DNA of 64,000 nucleotides from Rutpela maculata (lineage: Eukaryota > Arthropoda > Insecta > Coleoptera > Cerambycidae). The stretch lies in assembly GCA_936432065.2 (NCBI GenBank), contig OW386287.2, positions 1,984,001 through 2,048,000 of the forward strand. The letters are read 5' to 3'. Every line of letters begins with the position of its first letter. Position 1 is the first letter of the stretch. Below, piece after piece: positions 1 through 10,622 of the stretch. The notes beneath the pieces were generated by a model. That model searched no databases, was not told the DNA's origin, and saw only the letters and a list, made by a program, of their open reading frames with translations. The position numbers and the translations under genes are program-made.

Positions 1-1234
1 TGAAATGTAGGTGGTCGACTCCATTTAGAATTCATTGGAGTAGTAAAATTTCAGATTTTCTATAGTCGTGCGTTTATAAAATGAGAAAGGAGCAGGCTCC
101 CTAATAGGGTGGGCCGAAAAATACGAAAATTTGAATTTGCAGATAGGCTAGTTTCTAATTTGTTAGTATGTATCTAAAACTAATTCGGGTAAATTTTAGC
201 CAAATCGGTTAATATCTAGCCGGGTCCCCACAGCCTTGAAAATGAAGGAAAAGGACAATTTTTCGATTTTTAACATTTTTCAAATTGACTTTTGAAATTT
301 TTTTATTACTCTTTATTAATGTCTAAACGTGTGTGGCAAGTTTTCCAAATAAAATATTTTTCAATTCCAGGGAAATTAGAAATTTGCCACTAAAACTTTG
401 AATTTGACGAAAATAAGGTTTCTTTGTATAAAATTTGAAAAGTTAGCTACTCAGAAGGTTCAAAAGTTTACATTTGTGTTATGGAAGTAAAAGTAATTTT
501 TGAACATCATAAGGATTTACTGGCAGATAGATTTATTACGAAAGTACATTTAATGGGTACTTCTTTCCTGATTTTGCTGAATACCAACAAATCATCTTTT
601 CTCGATTATGTAATATCTGTAACCAATTTCAAAATTTATAACATCACGAATCAATTTTGATGCCAGTATCTGAAGTTACTCTTAAAATTAATCGTTATTT
701 TTCCAGCAGTGAAGATCACTAAAGGTGAGATACGAAGGAATAATTCAAAAATGATTGCAATGGACAAAACACTATAAACACATTACAGATTTATCGCTAT
801 CTGGCGGCGTTGGGCAGAGGAATTTAATTTCACATGCGCGGCTCGCGCGTATTTTTTCATCCTGAAAATATATATTTTACGGTTCCTTCTTTGTTGGAGG
901 ATAAAAAGTGAGGTGGTTTAGATCACCATCCAGAGTCATGTCGTAAATTCGCATTAGCTGGCACAGAGAACGGAGTTAAAGAGTAGGACGTTTGCAGAGA
1001 CGGACCGGCCCCATGGGGTTGAAAACTTCTTTATTGCCCATGCTGTGTGATGTCAACGAGCTATACTTTATATAATCGTGTATCCACCTTTGTCATCTCG
1101 AAAATTATTTCTGAATCAAGATTATTTAGAATATTTATTATTATTCCTCTTTCACTACATGGAGATATAGAGGTGAAATTATGTACATTTATTTCTGCAA
1201 TACCTAGATTTTATCTTTAAAAAAAAAGCGATAT
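1..1234. other. AT-rich stretch, no feature recognised
   Basis: No coding, RNA or repeat signature was found. The sequence is AT-rich with many homopolymer runs. A slightly GC-richer part near 780-1020 has no open frame of note. Confidence 0.5.
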
Positions 1235-1860
1235 TAATCGTATCGATAACTTTAGGCCTATTTCAATAAATCCAATTTTTTCTAAATTTTTGACATTATC
1301 AAAAAATTCGTTAATTGGCAAACAATATCTGAATCTCGGGTCTATTTGGTTTCAGAAACAAATGCTTTACCACGAATGTTGCTTTTTAAATAGTGGTTGG
1401 CACAGCCGAAGGCCTCGAAGATGTAACCATGTGACTGTTGGTTTGTCTGATCTAAGGCCTTCGCCGTGTCTCACATAAGTTACTTGGGAAAACCCAGTAA
1501 GACAACGATGTTTTGCTATTGATAACTTATATTTCGACCTTTTGACAATAAGGCACGAGGTGTCTGAAGGCTCTGCAATGGGGTCCTTTTTTACAATTTT
1601 ATATCTAAAATCTAAATTATTTCTTTCATTTTGTGTCTGCAATAAAATTCTTTGCCTATGCCTCGATTCTGGATTATATTTCTAAAATTAATAACTTAAA
1701 TAGCAACAGCATTAGTTCCATGCAGCAACTCAGTGATCGGTTTTCTTCAAGTAATTTTAAGCTTAAGAAGACTTGGCTTATTTTTTCTACTTTAAAATCG
1801 TTGTCATTATGTGTCACGATTTCAATTAATAATCTGATTTCTTCCAATTTTTGAGATTTT
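1235..1860 (+). pseudogene. Jockey-like non-LTR retrotransposon RT remnant
   Basis: Decayed reverse transcriptase core read over three frames. The fingers motif reads NFRPISI (about 1243-1265). A motif A region reads GLSDL then, after a shift, VSHKLLGK (1440-1490), matching the usual DL.KAFDCVSHKLLL. The region before the catalytic box reads EVSEGSAMGSFF (1557-1592), a decayed form of GVPQGSVLGP. Around 1650-1800 the frame reads FAYAS where F/YADD is expected, then SSNFKL, as in the LINE thumb. Several frameshifts and stops are present and the catalytic aspartates are lost. The LINE clade is inferred from these motifs only. The 189- and 276-nt open frames here are fragments or shadows of this remnant, not genes. 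Confidence 0.75.
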
Positions 1861-1867
1861 TCAAAAT

Positions 1868-2277
1868 TAAAACGCGGTTGGGACTTTGCAGAGTGAGAGG
1901 GAAATATGTGTTAATTTTTGGTTTTTATAAAAATTTTAAAAACCAAACCCCATAATCTTTAAAACGGTTTTAGGTACTCTTCTATTGTTCCAATGAATAC
2001 AACTATATATATTTTTGATTGTAAATTTCTGTTGTACGTAAATATCATGGCTCTGTGAATGAAAGTAGTTCCTCATTTTATTATTAGAGAACAGCATTTA
2101 ATTATATCAGAAATTTACGATAGAAAATGTATGTAATTCTATGTCTTAGAACAATGGAAAGTGCTTGAAACTGTTTTAAAGATCAAATCATGAATGGATT
2201 TTTAAATATTTATAATAAAAATTGAAAATTAACGCATATTTCACTCTCACTATGCATAATCGTTTCCAGATACACTG
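1868..2277. repeat. Imperfect palindromic repeat, MITE-like
   Basis: Two arms face each other. AGTGAGAGGGAAATATG near 1892 pairs with the reverse complement of a stretch near 2250 (AGTGAGAGTGAAATATG), and the match continues through GTTAATTTT. Further in, AATCTTTAAAACGGTTT near 1955 mirrors the complement of 2175-2195, and TATTGTTCC mirrors GGAACAATA-like sequence near 2150. The centre is near 2070. No clear target duplication was found. It is most likely a non-autonomous DNA element. Confidence 0.6.
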
Positions 2278-2379
2278 GATTATAAATTTTTAAAATTATT
2301 TTAGGATAGCAGAATAAGCCTATAAAGTTTGGCAGTTATAGTTCACACAGTGTATATTCTGATTCTGTCGAAAACATTC

Positions 2380-2790
2380 CACCCCATTTCAGGCCAATCC
2401 TACCTTGACCGCCTGCCAGATCGCGAACGAGGTAACGCAACTACAGATCACAAGCTCAGCGGCGTATCCACCTGGCCAACCCCTGTTGACCTCCGCGACC
2501 CGACCCCGACTTTTGCCATCTTGGGCACAGTAAGAGCGGCGTTAATTTCGTTTCATTAATTTGATACTTTCCTTCTCGCCGTGCAACTTACAAACCTCCC
2601 CCGGTCCTCCGCCCGCCGACGCTGCCGTTTTATTGCACCCCGTCATTTTAATTGCGAGTTTATGCTGTCGACTACAAGATTTACCTCCTCGGGCTTAAAA
2701 CGGCATCTCGTTTGCTCGATGCAACATCCACCGACTCCGTCCTAATTACCCCAATGTTTACACTTCCATTTATTCTCGCTTAAATCAAGA
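2380..2790. other. GC-richer single-copy block, no gene recognised
   Basis: This block stands out from the AT-rich surroundings by CpG-containing sequence and pyrimidine-rich runs. Open frames here are short and occur on unrelated frames. It matches no other part of the window. It may be older backbone DNA, regulatory or not. Confidence 0.4.
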
Positions 2791-2799
2791 TCTTTTGCT

Positions 2800-3599
2800 G
2801 GATGTCAATGAGTCGTTTTTCTCATAAACATCTCGTAAACAAGCCAACTACTTGCATTTACAAATATCTTTCCTAAACAAGTTATAATGACAAAATAAAA
2901 ACACAGAGAAATACGTATATTAATACTATATAGTACAAGTAAATTAGATTTAAAAAAAGGATGTTTGCAAAAAACAAAAACTGATAAAAATTGTTTGTAA
3001 AATTTCGTTATTAAGATTTTTCCCATAAAACCAGCCGTTATGAAGATATTCGCTGTGAAAAACCGCGTGACTTTTTTTTTTTTTTTTTTGTTGCGCGCTC
3101 CAAACTACCCTTAACTTCGAACGTTATTTGCAAGAGTTAGATAGGGATTAACTGAAAGGTCAATAAAAGTTTTTTTTTGCGTAGAATTTAATGGTAAATT
3201 TTTTCTTTCCTATATTCTTTTTTCGCCCGAATAGCGGTTAGTAAGAAAAATGTGAAAAAGCGGCATGCAAAATAAGGGATGTTTCATCCGCCGCCCCGGT
3301 CAGGTAGGGACTCTTCGAATTTCTATTCTTGCCCCTATTGATATTCCATATCCGAAACATAAATTCTAATTTAGGTACATAGATTGTAAGTATACACTGA
3401 TTTTGTAACAAGTGAAGCAACTTAAAGAGCTAGAAGATTAAATTCTGTAAAAAAATCAACTCTAAATTGCGATGACAAAATTTAACACATGCTTGCACAT
3501 GATTGTGCTAGTGCGTTCACAGTTCCTCACATTTTTTTTAATTTGGCCATTAAATCTAATTTATTTCCTGGTCTATTAAAATGTTCTATGTAAAATAAT
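2800..3599. other. AT-rich spacer, nothing recognised
   Basis: AT-rich with a T20-class run near 3070. The minus-strand open frames at 2805-3026 and 3238-3420 have no recognisable motif and look like chance. Confidence 0.45.
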
Positions 3600-4790
3600 T
3601 TCCATAAATAGGAAATAATTACCGACCTATAACGATTATTATCAAGAATTTCTCCAGAATTTTAGAAATTTTGTTATATGAGCCAACATTTCTTATGCAA
3701 AGAATTGCATTACTGAATACCAGCATAGTTTTTTCAAGGCGAGATCTACTACACCAATCATTCTCTGTTATTTTTCAAATTATATCTTGAAATAGATTAT
3801 ATTGAATACTGCGGGTCAACAATCTGCAAAATTTGTATCTACTTCGGGTGTACCCCAGGGTTCTATGTTAGATCCATTATTCTTCAATATCTCCATTAAT
3901 GACATTACAGTGGAACTGAGTGTCGATAATAATTGTGTGGCATTACAAACTAGCTTTGATAACATTAATGAGTGGTACAATTCAAACAAGTTACAGTAGA
4001 ACATAAGGAAGTTCGATGTTCTAAATTTTGCTAATAAACAGCTTGTCGAATTTGATTACCATTGTTTAGAAAAAACAGTGCTAACACGTCCATCAACATC
4101 CCGTGATCTCGGTGTAATATTTGACAGTAAACCAACCTTTAATTGTCATGTAAGCACGATTCCAATGAAAGTTTTAGAATACTGGAATTTATAATACGGT
4201 GTTCTCATGATTCCAACGATATCAACACACTGAAACCACCATATCAATCTTTTGCTCGATTCAAACTGGAATTATTCGCCAATTATTTAGTCTCATCATT
4301 ATAATATACACATTCGAAGCACATACTGACTTCAAAGGTATTTCTTAAAGACTTTAAGTCACAAGTAAGATGGTGTCTATCTTCCTATTGGTTTTTCTCA
4401 GAATGTACTTTTAAACAGATATTTCACTTCAAGACACCAAGAACTACATCACAACAAATATTTCTTTTCTAAATGCATAATATAACAGATTGTGGCGTTA
4501 TCTTAAGTTTATTAAACTGATTTCCAGAAATGTTCGCCATTATACAAAATGTGTGAGAACTGAAATAATCTTCAAGACCAGTTTGGATATCTTCCACCGC
4601 AATATAGATGCGATAAGGAGATTAACTGCACAAATTAAACTTATTGTTTTGTTTTTATCTGCTTATTTTACATTCCTATGTTTTTACATTTCCGTCTTGT
4701 ATATTTGTAACCACTTATTATCTCCTTCCCTATAGCTGGAATGTCCTGTTGGAGAGTGTGTTGTTAAATAAATAAATAAGTAAATAGTAT
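3600..4790 (+). pseudogene. Jockey-like non-LTR element, RT to 3' tail
   Basis: The remnant opens with NYRPITI (about 3617-3640). It carries SGVPQGSMLDPLFFNISIND (3846-3905), the conserved stretch before the catalytic box. The catalytic YADD itself is missing: the frame runs from the IND region almost directly into the thumb (INEWYNSNKLQ, about 3963-4000). A downstream part reads TRPSTSRDLGVIFDSKPTFN (4086-4145), typical of the LINE thumb/C-terminal region. Many stops follow. The 3' end is visible as a short tandem AAATA-type tail at 4764-4787 after GAGAGTGTGTTG, as expected for a Jockey-like element ending in a simple repeat. No 5' ORF remains, so this is a 5'-truncated, internally deleted copy. 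Confidence 0.85.
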
Positions 4791-5282
4791 ACTAACAAAT
4801 TATTCTTTCTAGACCTTTGAATTCTGTAAGTTATTGTTTTCGCCTCTGTCAAACGAGCACGATATTGTATTTTAAGAATACGACAGAAATAGAAACTGAA
4901 ATAAACAAATTTTTCAACGGATTTATTTTTCAGACAGAAAATAATTGGTGTAAACAATATTCTATTTATAAATGAAATTAAAAATGAATGAATGTACACT
5001 GTACAGCCTATGCCAGCAGTTGAACAAACGGAACTGGTAACAAATCGATAAGCAATAATCACGTTTGGAGTATCGGTAAGTATCATTTTATGGGGAATAA
5101 GTCTTCGTGTAATGGCACGAGTAATTGGTAAATTTCGCGATGGTCATTGGTTTGAAATATTTCAAACAGGGTATAAAATGCTTGAGAAAACAGCACGTTT
5201 AAGAACCAGTTGTCTTTTATGAATTATTATGATTTAAATTAGGTTAGTTTATTTATTAGATACTAGGGACGTGAAGTTTGGG
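4791..5282. other. AT-rich spacer, nothing recognised
   Basis: The minus-strand open frame at 4730-5086 overlaps the LINE tail and carries no recognisable motif. No repeat match within the window was seen. Confidence 0.4.
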
Positions 5283-5632
5283 CAGTAGATCCATGACCGT
5301 GCGGATTTGCGGGTTTCGCAAATTCTATAATTTGTTTTGGCTGTTATTTACTTGTTTACTTTCCTGAGATGTGGAAAATCGCGATGGCAAATCCTATTCA
5401 TTATAAAATAGTCCTACATGTTTTGACGGTCTTTTACCTGTCCTATAGAAGTAAAATCTTCGTAAAATTTCCATGCAAATTAAATTAGAAGACGTAAAAG
5501 GCCTTCTATTTAATGCATTAAAAACAGTTACAGCTGATATTGCTGAAAATGAACATGTTAAAAAAGTTGAAGACTGAATAAGGGATATGGATATTCGAAC
5601 TGACACAGTACCTGATTCAGCCAATAATTATA
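5283..5632 (+). repeat. Dispersed repeat family A, copy 1
   Basis: About 330-350 bp are shared in direct orientation with 20666-20985. Landmarks in common are CAGTAGATCCATGA, GGGTTTCGCAAATTC, GTAAAAGGCCTTCT, and the final stretch encoding DIRxDTVP. The two copies differ by substitutions and small indels. The family is not recognised. The conserved peptide string suggests part was once coding. Confidence 0.75.
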
Positions 5633-5734
5633 ACAAGATGGTAAATCTCGGAGTCCTTATGGATAACACTGCGAATATGAGATTTGGTGAAGAATACGGG
5701 TGGCAACATCAGCAACTTGCCAATTCAGCAAATT

Positions 5735-6065
5735 TTGGCTTTGACTTAGTTTTCTTCATCTTTCTCTACGCCTCTGAGACATGGTTCGTTAGGGTAGCAG
5801 ACAGTCGATGTGTTGATGCTTTCGAGATGTAGGTCTGGACACGTTTGCTGCAAATTTCCTGGACAGCTCTCGAAAAAATATGTTCCCAAAAGTGACTCTC
5901 CATATCGTACACTGCCGAATATCATTTTTTTGCCACATCAACCGACGAGAAAAGAATACAGAACCGTTGATAGTTCAAAGAAAACCAGATGGCAAGATTC
6001 GAATAGGACGCCCTCCAAAACTTTGTACAGTGGGGTGGAAAAAAATACCGTTCAAAAATCGCTGT
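5735..6065 (+). pseudogene. RTE-like retrotransposon C-terminal remnant
   Basis: The first part reads FLYASETWFVRVADSRCVD and AFEM (about 5752-5830), matching the LYG.ETW....D...IDAFEMW block C-terminal to the RT of RTE-like and similar 'endonuclease-reverse transcriptase' elements. After a frame change it reads SFFCHINRREKN and RPPKL (about 5920-6020), corresponding to the usual FFGHI.RRE..LE..IVQGK..G.R.RGRPP end. At least two frameshifts and one in-frame stop replace the Trp after AFEM. Family A repeat sequence lies directly upstream (5283-5632), so the two may belong to one element, although copy 2 of family A at 20666 lacks this segment. Confidence 0.75.
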
Positions 6066-6110
6066 AGACCTCAGAATTTATTGAATCTAAATTGTTCATC
6101 AATCTCTCGA

Positions 6111-6224
6111 GCCAGATTTTTGATTTTCGTCTCTGATTTTTCAAAATTTTCCAAAGAAGTTTGAATTTTCATCAAAATTTTCGGAAAATCGGGGACAAAA
6201 ATCGAAAATCTGGCAACCACGAGG
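6111..6224. repeat. Imperfect inverted repeat
   Basis: GCCAGATTTTTGATTTTCGT (about 6111-6130) faces its near-complement ending in AAAATCTGGC (about 6215). The inner parts TCAAAATTTTC and GAAAATTTTCGG also pair. It may be a small MITE or foldback. Confidence 0.5.
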
Positions 6225-6509
6225 CCAACTGGAAAAATGTGTGGATCACAAAACGTCTAACAATTGAATGAGAAGAGAATGACGATCAATATTGCTGTTT
6301 GGAACATTAGTGTTTGAACCGCTTGACACTCGTCGCACAAACCTTAATTCTACTTATTCCCACTTGTTTTTGACTTTTGACAGTATTAAAACCTGGTTTA
6401 CTTAAAACTGTACTACTGACATTTGTACATTTTGAAAATGGTTAGTTGTCTCAATTGTCAATTTTAAAAAGTCAGTGTTTTTCCTCGCCCCTTGTATATT
6501 CATCTAGTA

Positions 6510-7758
6510 GCCCAGTCAACGAGGCGCTAAAATGACCAAAATCTCTAATTTGAGTGCTAATGAATGGATTTTGATGAAACCTTGTGCAGTGTGTTTGTAA
6601 TGACGTTAATAAAAAAGTTGAAAAAAAAGATTAGAGTAGGAAATGATAGGAAGGAGATCACGGGTTCCGTAACTTGTAGAATTAGGTCAATAATGAAACA
6701 AAAAAAAAAACAATATATTTATCTTTTTTGGAACAATTTTTTCGAAAAATGCATATTTTTCGAAAATTAATAAAAGTGTGGGAGGAGAAATGTAAAAAAA
6801 ATTCAGGTGAATGTATCATCGAAATATAAGACTTTTTTATTTACAACTTTTCTGTAAAGTGTGTTTTCACCGAGTTTTTCCAGAAAAACATGAAAAATTA
6901 CCCCCATCTTTGACATTGTAGCGCTTTGAAAATATGTAATTTAAAGATTTAAAAAAATTCAGACGTATGCATTGAGGCTCTCTAAACATTTTTTGTCTAT
7001 TAGACGACAAATAATGTACATCATTTTTTACACATTAATACATGAAAATTCGAAAAATGAGCGTGATTTATATACATTATAAAAAAATATGAAACCTATA
7101 TAGTTATACCATTTTTGAAGGTTCAATATAATTTTTAAATTGAAAATGAGAAAAAACTGTAGTACATTATTTATCGTGAAAAACCGCATGTAACTCGCGA
7201 GTTACAAAAAAATTCCAAGAAACCAAAAATGTTTAGAAGGCCTCAATGCATACGTCTGATTTTTATCAAATTTTTAAATTACATATTTTTAAAGCGCTAC
7301 AATTTCAAAGAAAGGGGTAGTTTTTTAGGTTTTTCTGGAAAAACTAGGTGAAAACACACTTTACAGAGAAGTTGCAAATAAAAAAGTCTTGTCTGTATTT
7401 CGATAATACATTCACCTGAATTTTTTCTGATTTTTTTTTTCAACTTATTTCTCCTCCCCACTTTTAGAAATTGAGTGGCCTTATCTCGAAAAATATGCAC
7501 TTTTCGAAAAAATTCACAAGAGTAAAAACATCTTAGGTATTTGGGACCAAAAAAGGTAAACATATTGTTTGTTTTTTTTTTCATTTCTGACCTAATTCTA
7601 CAAGTTACGGAACCCGTGATAAAAGGGTGTTTTCTACCCCTTCCGATCATTTCCTACTGATGTTTTTTCAACTTTTTTTATTAACGTCATTATAAACACA
7701 TTGCACAAGGTTTCATCAAAATCCATTCATTGGCACTCAAATCAGAGGTTGACTGGAC
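6510..7758. mobile_element. Foldback DNA element, head-to-head dimer (family B)
   Basis: A 1249-bp element flanked by TA on both sides (6508-6509 and 7759-7760). The ends are GCCCAGTCAAC and GTTGACTGGAC. The arms, about 6510-7010 and 7215-7758, are long inverted copies of one unit. Landmarks present in both are the AATGGATTTTGATGAAACC stretch, the CGGGTTCCGTAACTTGTAG stretch, and CAGACGTATGCATTGAGGC. A single unit of the same family stands alone at 46321-46831 with its own ends. TA duplication and short TIRs fit a Tc1/mariner-type non-autonomous element. No transposase is encoded. The open frames at 6564-6770 and 7297-7650 are shadows inside the repeat. Confidence 0.85.
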
Positions 7759-7759
7759 T

Positions 7760-8340
7760 ATAGTACGTAGCTAGAAAGTTGAGAATATTGCTACACATTT
7801 TTGCAAGTTTTTAAGTGTAGTTTCGCACCTGGCGCCAAATTTAACGCGCCAACTAGCTGCGCCCGTAGCGTGTATCAGGTCACAAGTTTTTCGGTTAAAG
7901 GAAAAGTTTAATTCCTGGAAAAGTGTCGGTCGGGAGCGGGTGGATATCAAAACGGCGACCACATGGCGTCGAGCGTATCTGACACGCGATGTGCCATTAC
8001 ACGATGACGCGGGGAGAACTTCGCCAAAGCTCCTGCCTCGCTACTTAACATTTTTCTACCCGAAATAACCGCGAACGCGCTCACGGTCTTTGATTAGCGT
8101 TTTGCCAGAGATATAGAACACTTTCTCGCTCCAATTCCACTTTATCGGCTAACACGTGATTGGTGCGCAAGTAGTCCTTTATTACCCTAGGGCCTTCCGC
8201 ACCTAGCTGTAATTACAAAACTTGGATTAAACGCTTCCGACGTTCTTTATACCGTTCTACGGAGAGCCGAGATTTTCCCAGGGACATTTTCTAATCTCGG
8301 AATTCGGGCGAAAACGCCAAAAAATTAGTTTAACGTTTGT
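7760..8340. other. GC-richer single-copy block, no gene recognised
   Basis: CpG-containing sequence (around 7830-8110) between AT-rich repeats. No open frame with a recognisable motif and no match to other parts of the window. Confidence 0.4.
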
Positions 8341-8789
8341 GAACAACTTTATTAATTTAGTGTGTCCAATTCAATTATATGCAATTTACATTTTCCTTCC
8401 AAATTACCATAATGTAATAATTTCATTATTTTCGTTTAGTGAAAGAAGTTTCGACATTGAACGGGTAGGGCTTTTAAGGAATGATTTCAGATTTTATTCC
8501 GAAAACGACGGGAAGTGTCAGCAACCATACCGACGCAATACGAATTTGATGATAAAACAAACTGTCATTATTTAGGTGTACTAAAACGAAAAAATAAGTT
8601 ATGTTGAATTAATTATCTTAAAAGCTGGTCGCGCGCGCGAAGTTCATACAGGCCTTAATTTTGTTTGACAGAGTACCTAAGTACTAGAAATTATTTTTTT
8701 CCAAATAATTTATTTTTAAAATTTTTAATTACGTGTTAAATATTAGTTTTATATTCATTGCGTTGTCCTCACTTAAAGTACTGGATCTT
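8341..8789. other. Spacer, nothing recognised
   Basis: AT-rich. The 78-codon plus-strand open frame at 8339-8575 shows no motif. Confidence 0.35.
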
Positions 8790-9035
8790 CCGCCATTTCT
8801 TAGAATGCAACCAACGTCTGAGTGAATACACTATCCGATCAAATTGTAGTTTAAAAAACTAAAAAACACACTTTTTGGTACCATATTATGCTATTGTCCA
8901 CCAGAACTACACGTGTATGCAAAATTTCAGCTCAATTGGACGTCGTTAAGTGGTTCAAAATTGACTTGCAAGATTTGACCTAAACATACTAACATACAAA
9001 CAAGGGAAGTTAAATAAAAGCTTGTAATAATAAAA
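8790..9035 (+). repeat. Possible 3' end of an interspersed repeat
   Basis: The sequence contains AAAATTTCAGCTCAATTGG, then ACATACTAACATACAAACAA, and ends near TTAAATAAAAGCTTGTAA (9009-9026). From memory this ending is common in insect interspersed repeats. I see no second copy in the window, so the call rests on recollection. Confidence 0.35.
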
Positions 9036-9117
9036 AGGTTACAAAGAACGTTTCGAAGTCATCTCGTAGGATCACACCATTTTAAGTTGTCTTGTAGAAA
9101 TGAAGCATTCTGAAACG

Positions 9118-9510
9118 TTCACTATTTACTATTTCCAGTGGAAGTGCATTTTTTTGTTCAAATAAGCTTAGAATGTCATAAAGCGACGAGATTTTAAGTT
9201 TGGACGATTTTTTTTTATCTAACGGTCTGTCTAACTTCTTTTTGGAATTGTTTATGAATTTGGTACACTTATCTAATACAATGAGATCTTGAACTAGATT
9301 ATATTTTGATCTTATACCGTTGAAGGGTTGGGGGTAAATAAGTAAAGCAGAGTAAGTAAGAGTCAACAAAATTTGGATTTAGCGCATGTACGAGAAGCCA
9401 AGTATCATTTTTTTTTGGCATCAGCCACCCTCACTATCATCCCCATTACCATCCATTATTTAAGGGGGTAAAAAAAATAAAATTGTTATTTAGTGTATGT
9501 ACAGTTGATT
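9118..9510 (+). repeat. Dispersed repeat family D, copy 1
   Basis: Shared with 25238-25700. Common landmarks are TTTCCAGTGGAAGTGCAT (CATCCAGTGGAAGT in the other copy), GAACTAGATTATATTTT, GGGTTGGGGG and GGTAAATA, then the C-rich CACCCTCACTA stretch, and the end AATTGTTATTTAGTGTATGT. The part with the TCTGTCTGTC run is replaced here by a T-run. The minus-strand frame at 9082-9369 is a shadow. Confidence 0.7.
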
Positions 9511-9649
9511 GCATATATTTATCTATAGGATAACATTTTTAATATTATGTAAATTGGCTTTAAAAATAGACGTCAATTAAATATCAAAATAGTTATGATT
9601 TGTCACTGTCATTATTAAAATATTGAGAGAAAACACCTTTGAAAGAACT

Positions 9650-10300
9650 GCAATAATAGAGTCAAACTTTCCAGGATCGCGTTCCACAGTGTCTCGACGA
9701 ATTAAAGAGACGGATTTGAGAAATAGCGTAGCTGCAAAAAAGTATTACTTAGCATTGAAAAAAAAAACAGGCGAGAGTAATATTTGCACTAAATAATATA
9801 TACAGAGATATGGGTTATTTGAACAGTCATTTTCACAGATGAGAAGATATTTCTCTATACATATGGCCATATTAGAGTTTATAGACCGAACAATACCAGA
9901 TTTGATCCAATACTGATAGATCAGGGCATTTCTCCGTTAATGTCTGGGCATGGATTAGTGTGCATGGGCTAGGGGTATGTTGAAATATCGAGAGAGGTTC
10001 ACTGGGTTAATATACAGACATTTTAGAAACTATTGTATGTTACCATCAGATCATCAATTATTCCCAAATGATAACTTTGTATTCCAGTAAGATAAATTGT
10101 CCAATCCATACTGCAATAATTGTTCGAAACTGGTTCCAAACAAATAACATTGAACTTCTAAGAGCCCTGACTTAAACCACATCGAAAATTATTAGGGAAT
10201 AATGGTGTTGCGGAATTTACTACAAAAAGGGGGCAGCTCTTGAGAACTGCTCGCGGTTTGGACTGTAAATGGCGTTCTGTGTCGGATGTATCAGAATGAT
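9650..10300 (+). pseudogene. Tc1-like transposase remnant
   Basis: Readable pieces in order: RSTVSRRIKETDL (helix-turn-helix end, about 9680-9720), AAKKYYLALKKK (about 9730-9765), FTDEKIFLYTYGHIRVYRPN (about 9832-9890, with the first catalytic Asp in TDEK), MLPSDHQLFPNDNFVFQ (about 10039-10088) followed by a stop and D where the second catalytic Asp is expected (QQD), and SPDLNHIENY (about 10162-10192) around the third catalytic position. Order and spacing match Tc1 transposases of about 340 residues. The N-terminus is missing and there are several stops and frameshifts. It is dead. A CAGGGTAGACC-type end lies at 10622, 320 bp downstream, and could be its right terminus or a separate MITE. 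Confidence 0.85.
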
Positions 10301-10529
10301 TTAATGAGGCACTTCTTACCGTCTCTTGGGGTGGTTCTTGGTGAGAGCTCTCTACCACCTGGCCTGGGATGTTAGACACTTGACGACACCCAAAGTTTAC
10401 AACACAGAATGTTCAAAATTTAGTATAAACGTTTAGCACAGAATTGTAAGTATAATATTCAACGTGCGAGGATTACTCCCTTTTGTGGCGAAAGGCGAAC
10501 GAATAATCATGGTTTCCTTTTTACTTCCT

Positions 10530-10622
10530 TCAATGCCGCGCTCTGGACACCTATATTGGTTTTTGTCTACCTGCCATAGTTTTAGAGAAAACCTCAAATT
10601 CAATCTAATCTGGTCTACCCTG
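10530..10622 (-). mobile_element. TA-target DNA element end, related to 20347-20547
   Basis: The reverse complement reads CAGGGTAGACC, then AATTTGAGGTTTTCTCT, then GACAAAAACCAATAT and GGTGTCC. It aligns over about 85 bp with the left half of the TA-flanked element at 20347-20547. TA follows at 10623-10624. Only one terminus is recognised. Confidence 0.7.

Noticed and set aside
8660..8690. Resemblance of CTAAGTACTAG to a known insect microRNA start
   Set aside because: Only about 11 bases agree and no hairpin precursor surrounds it.
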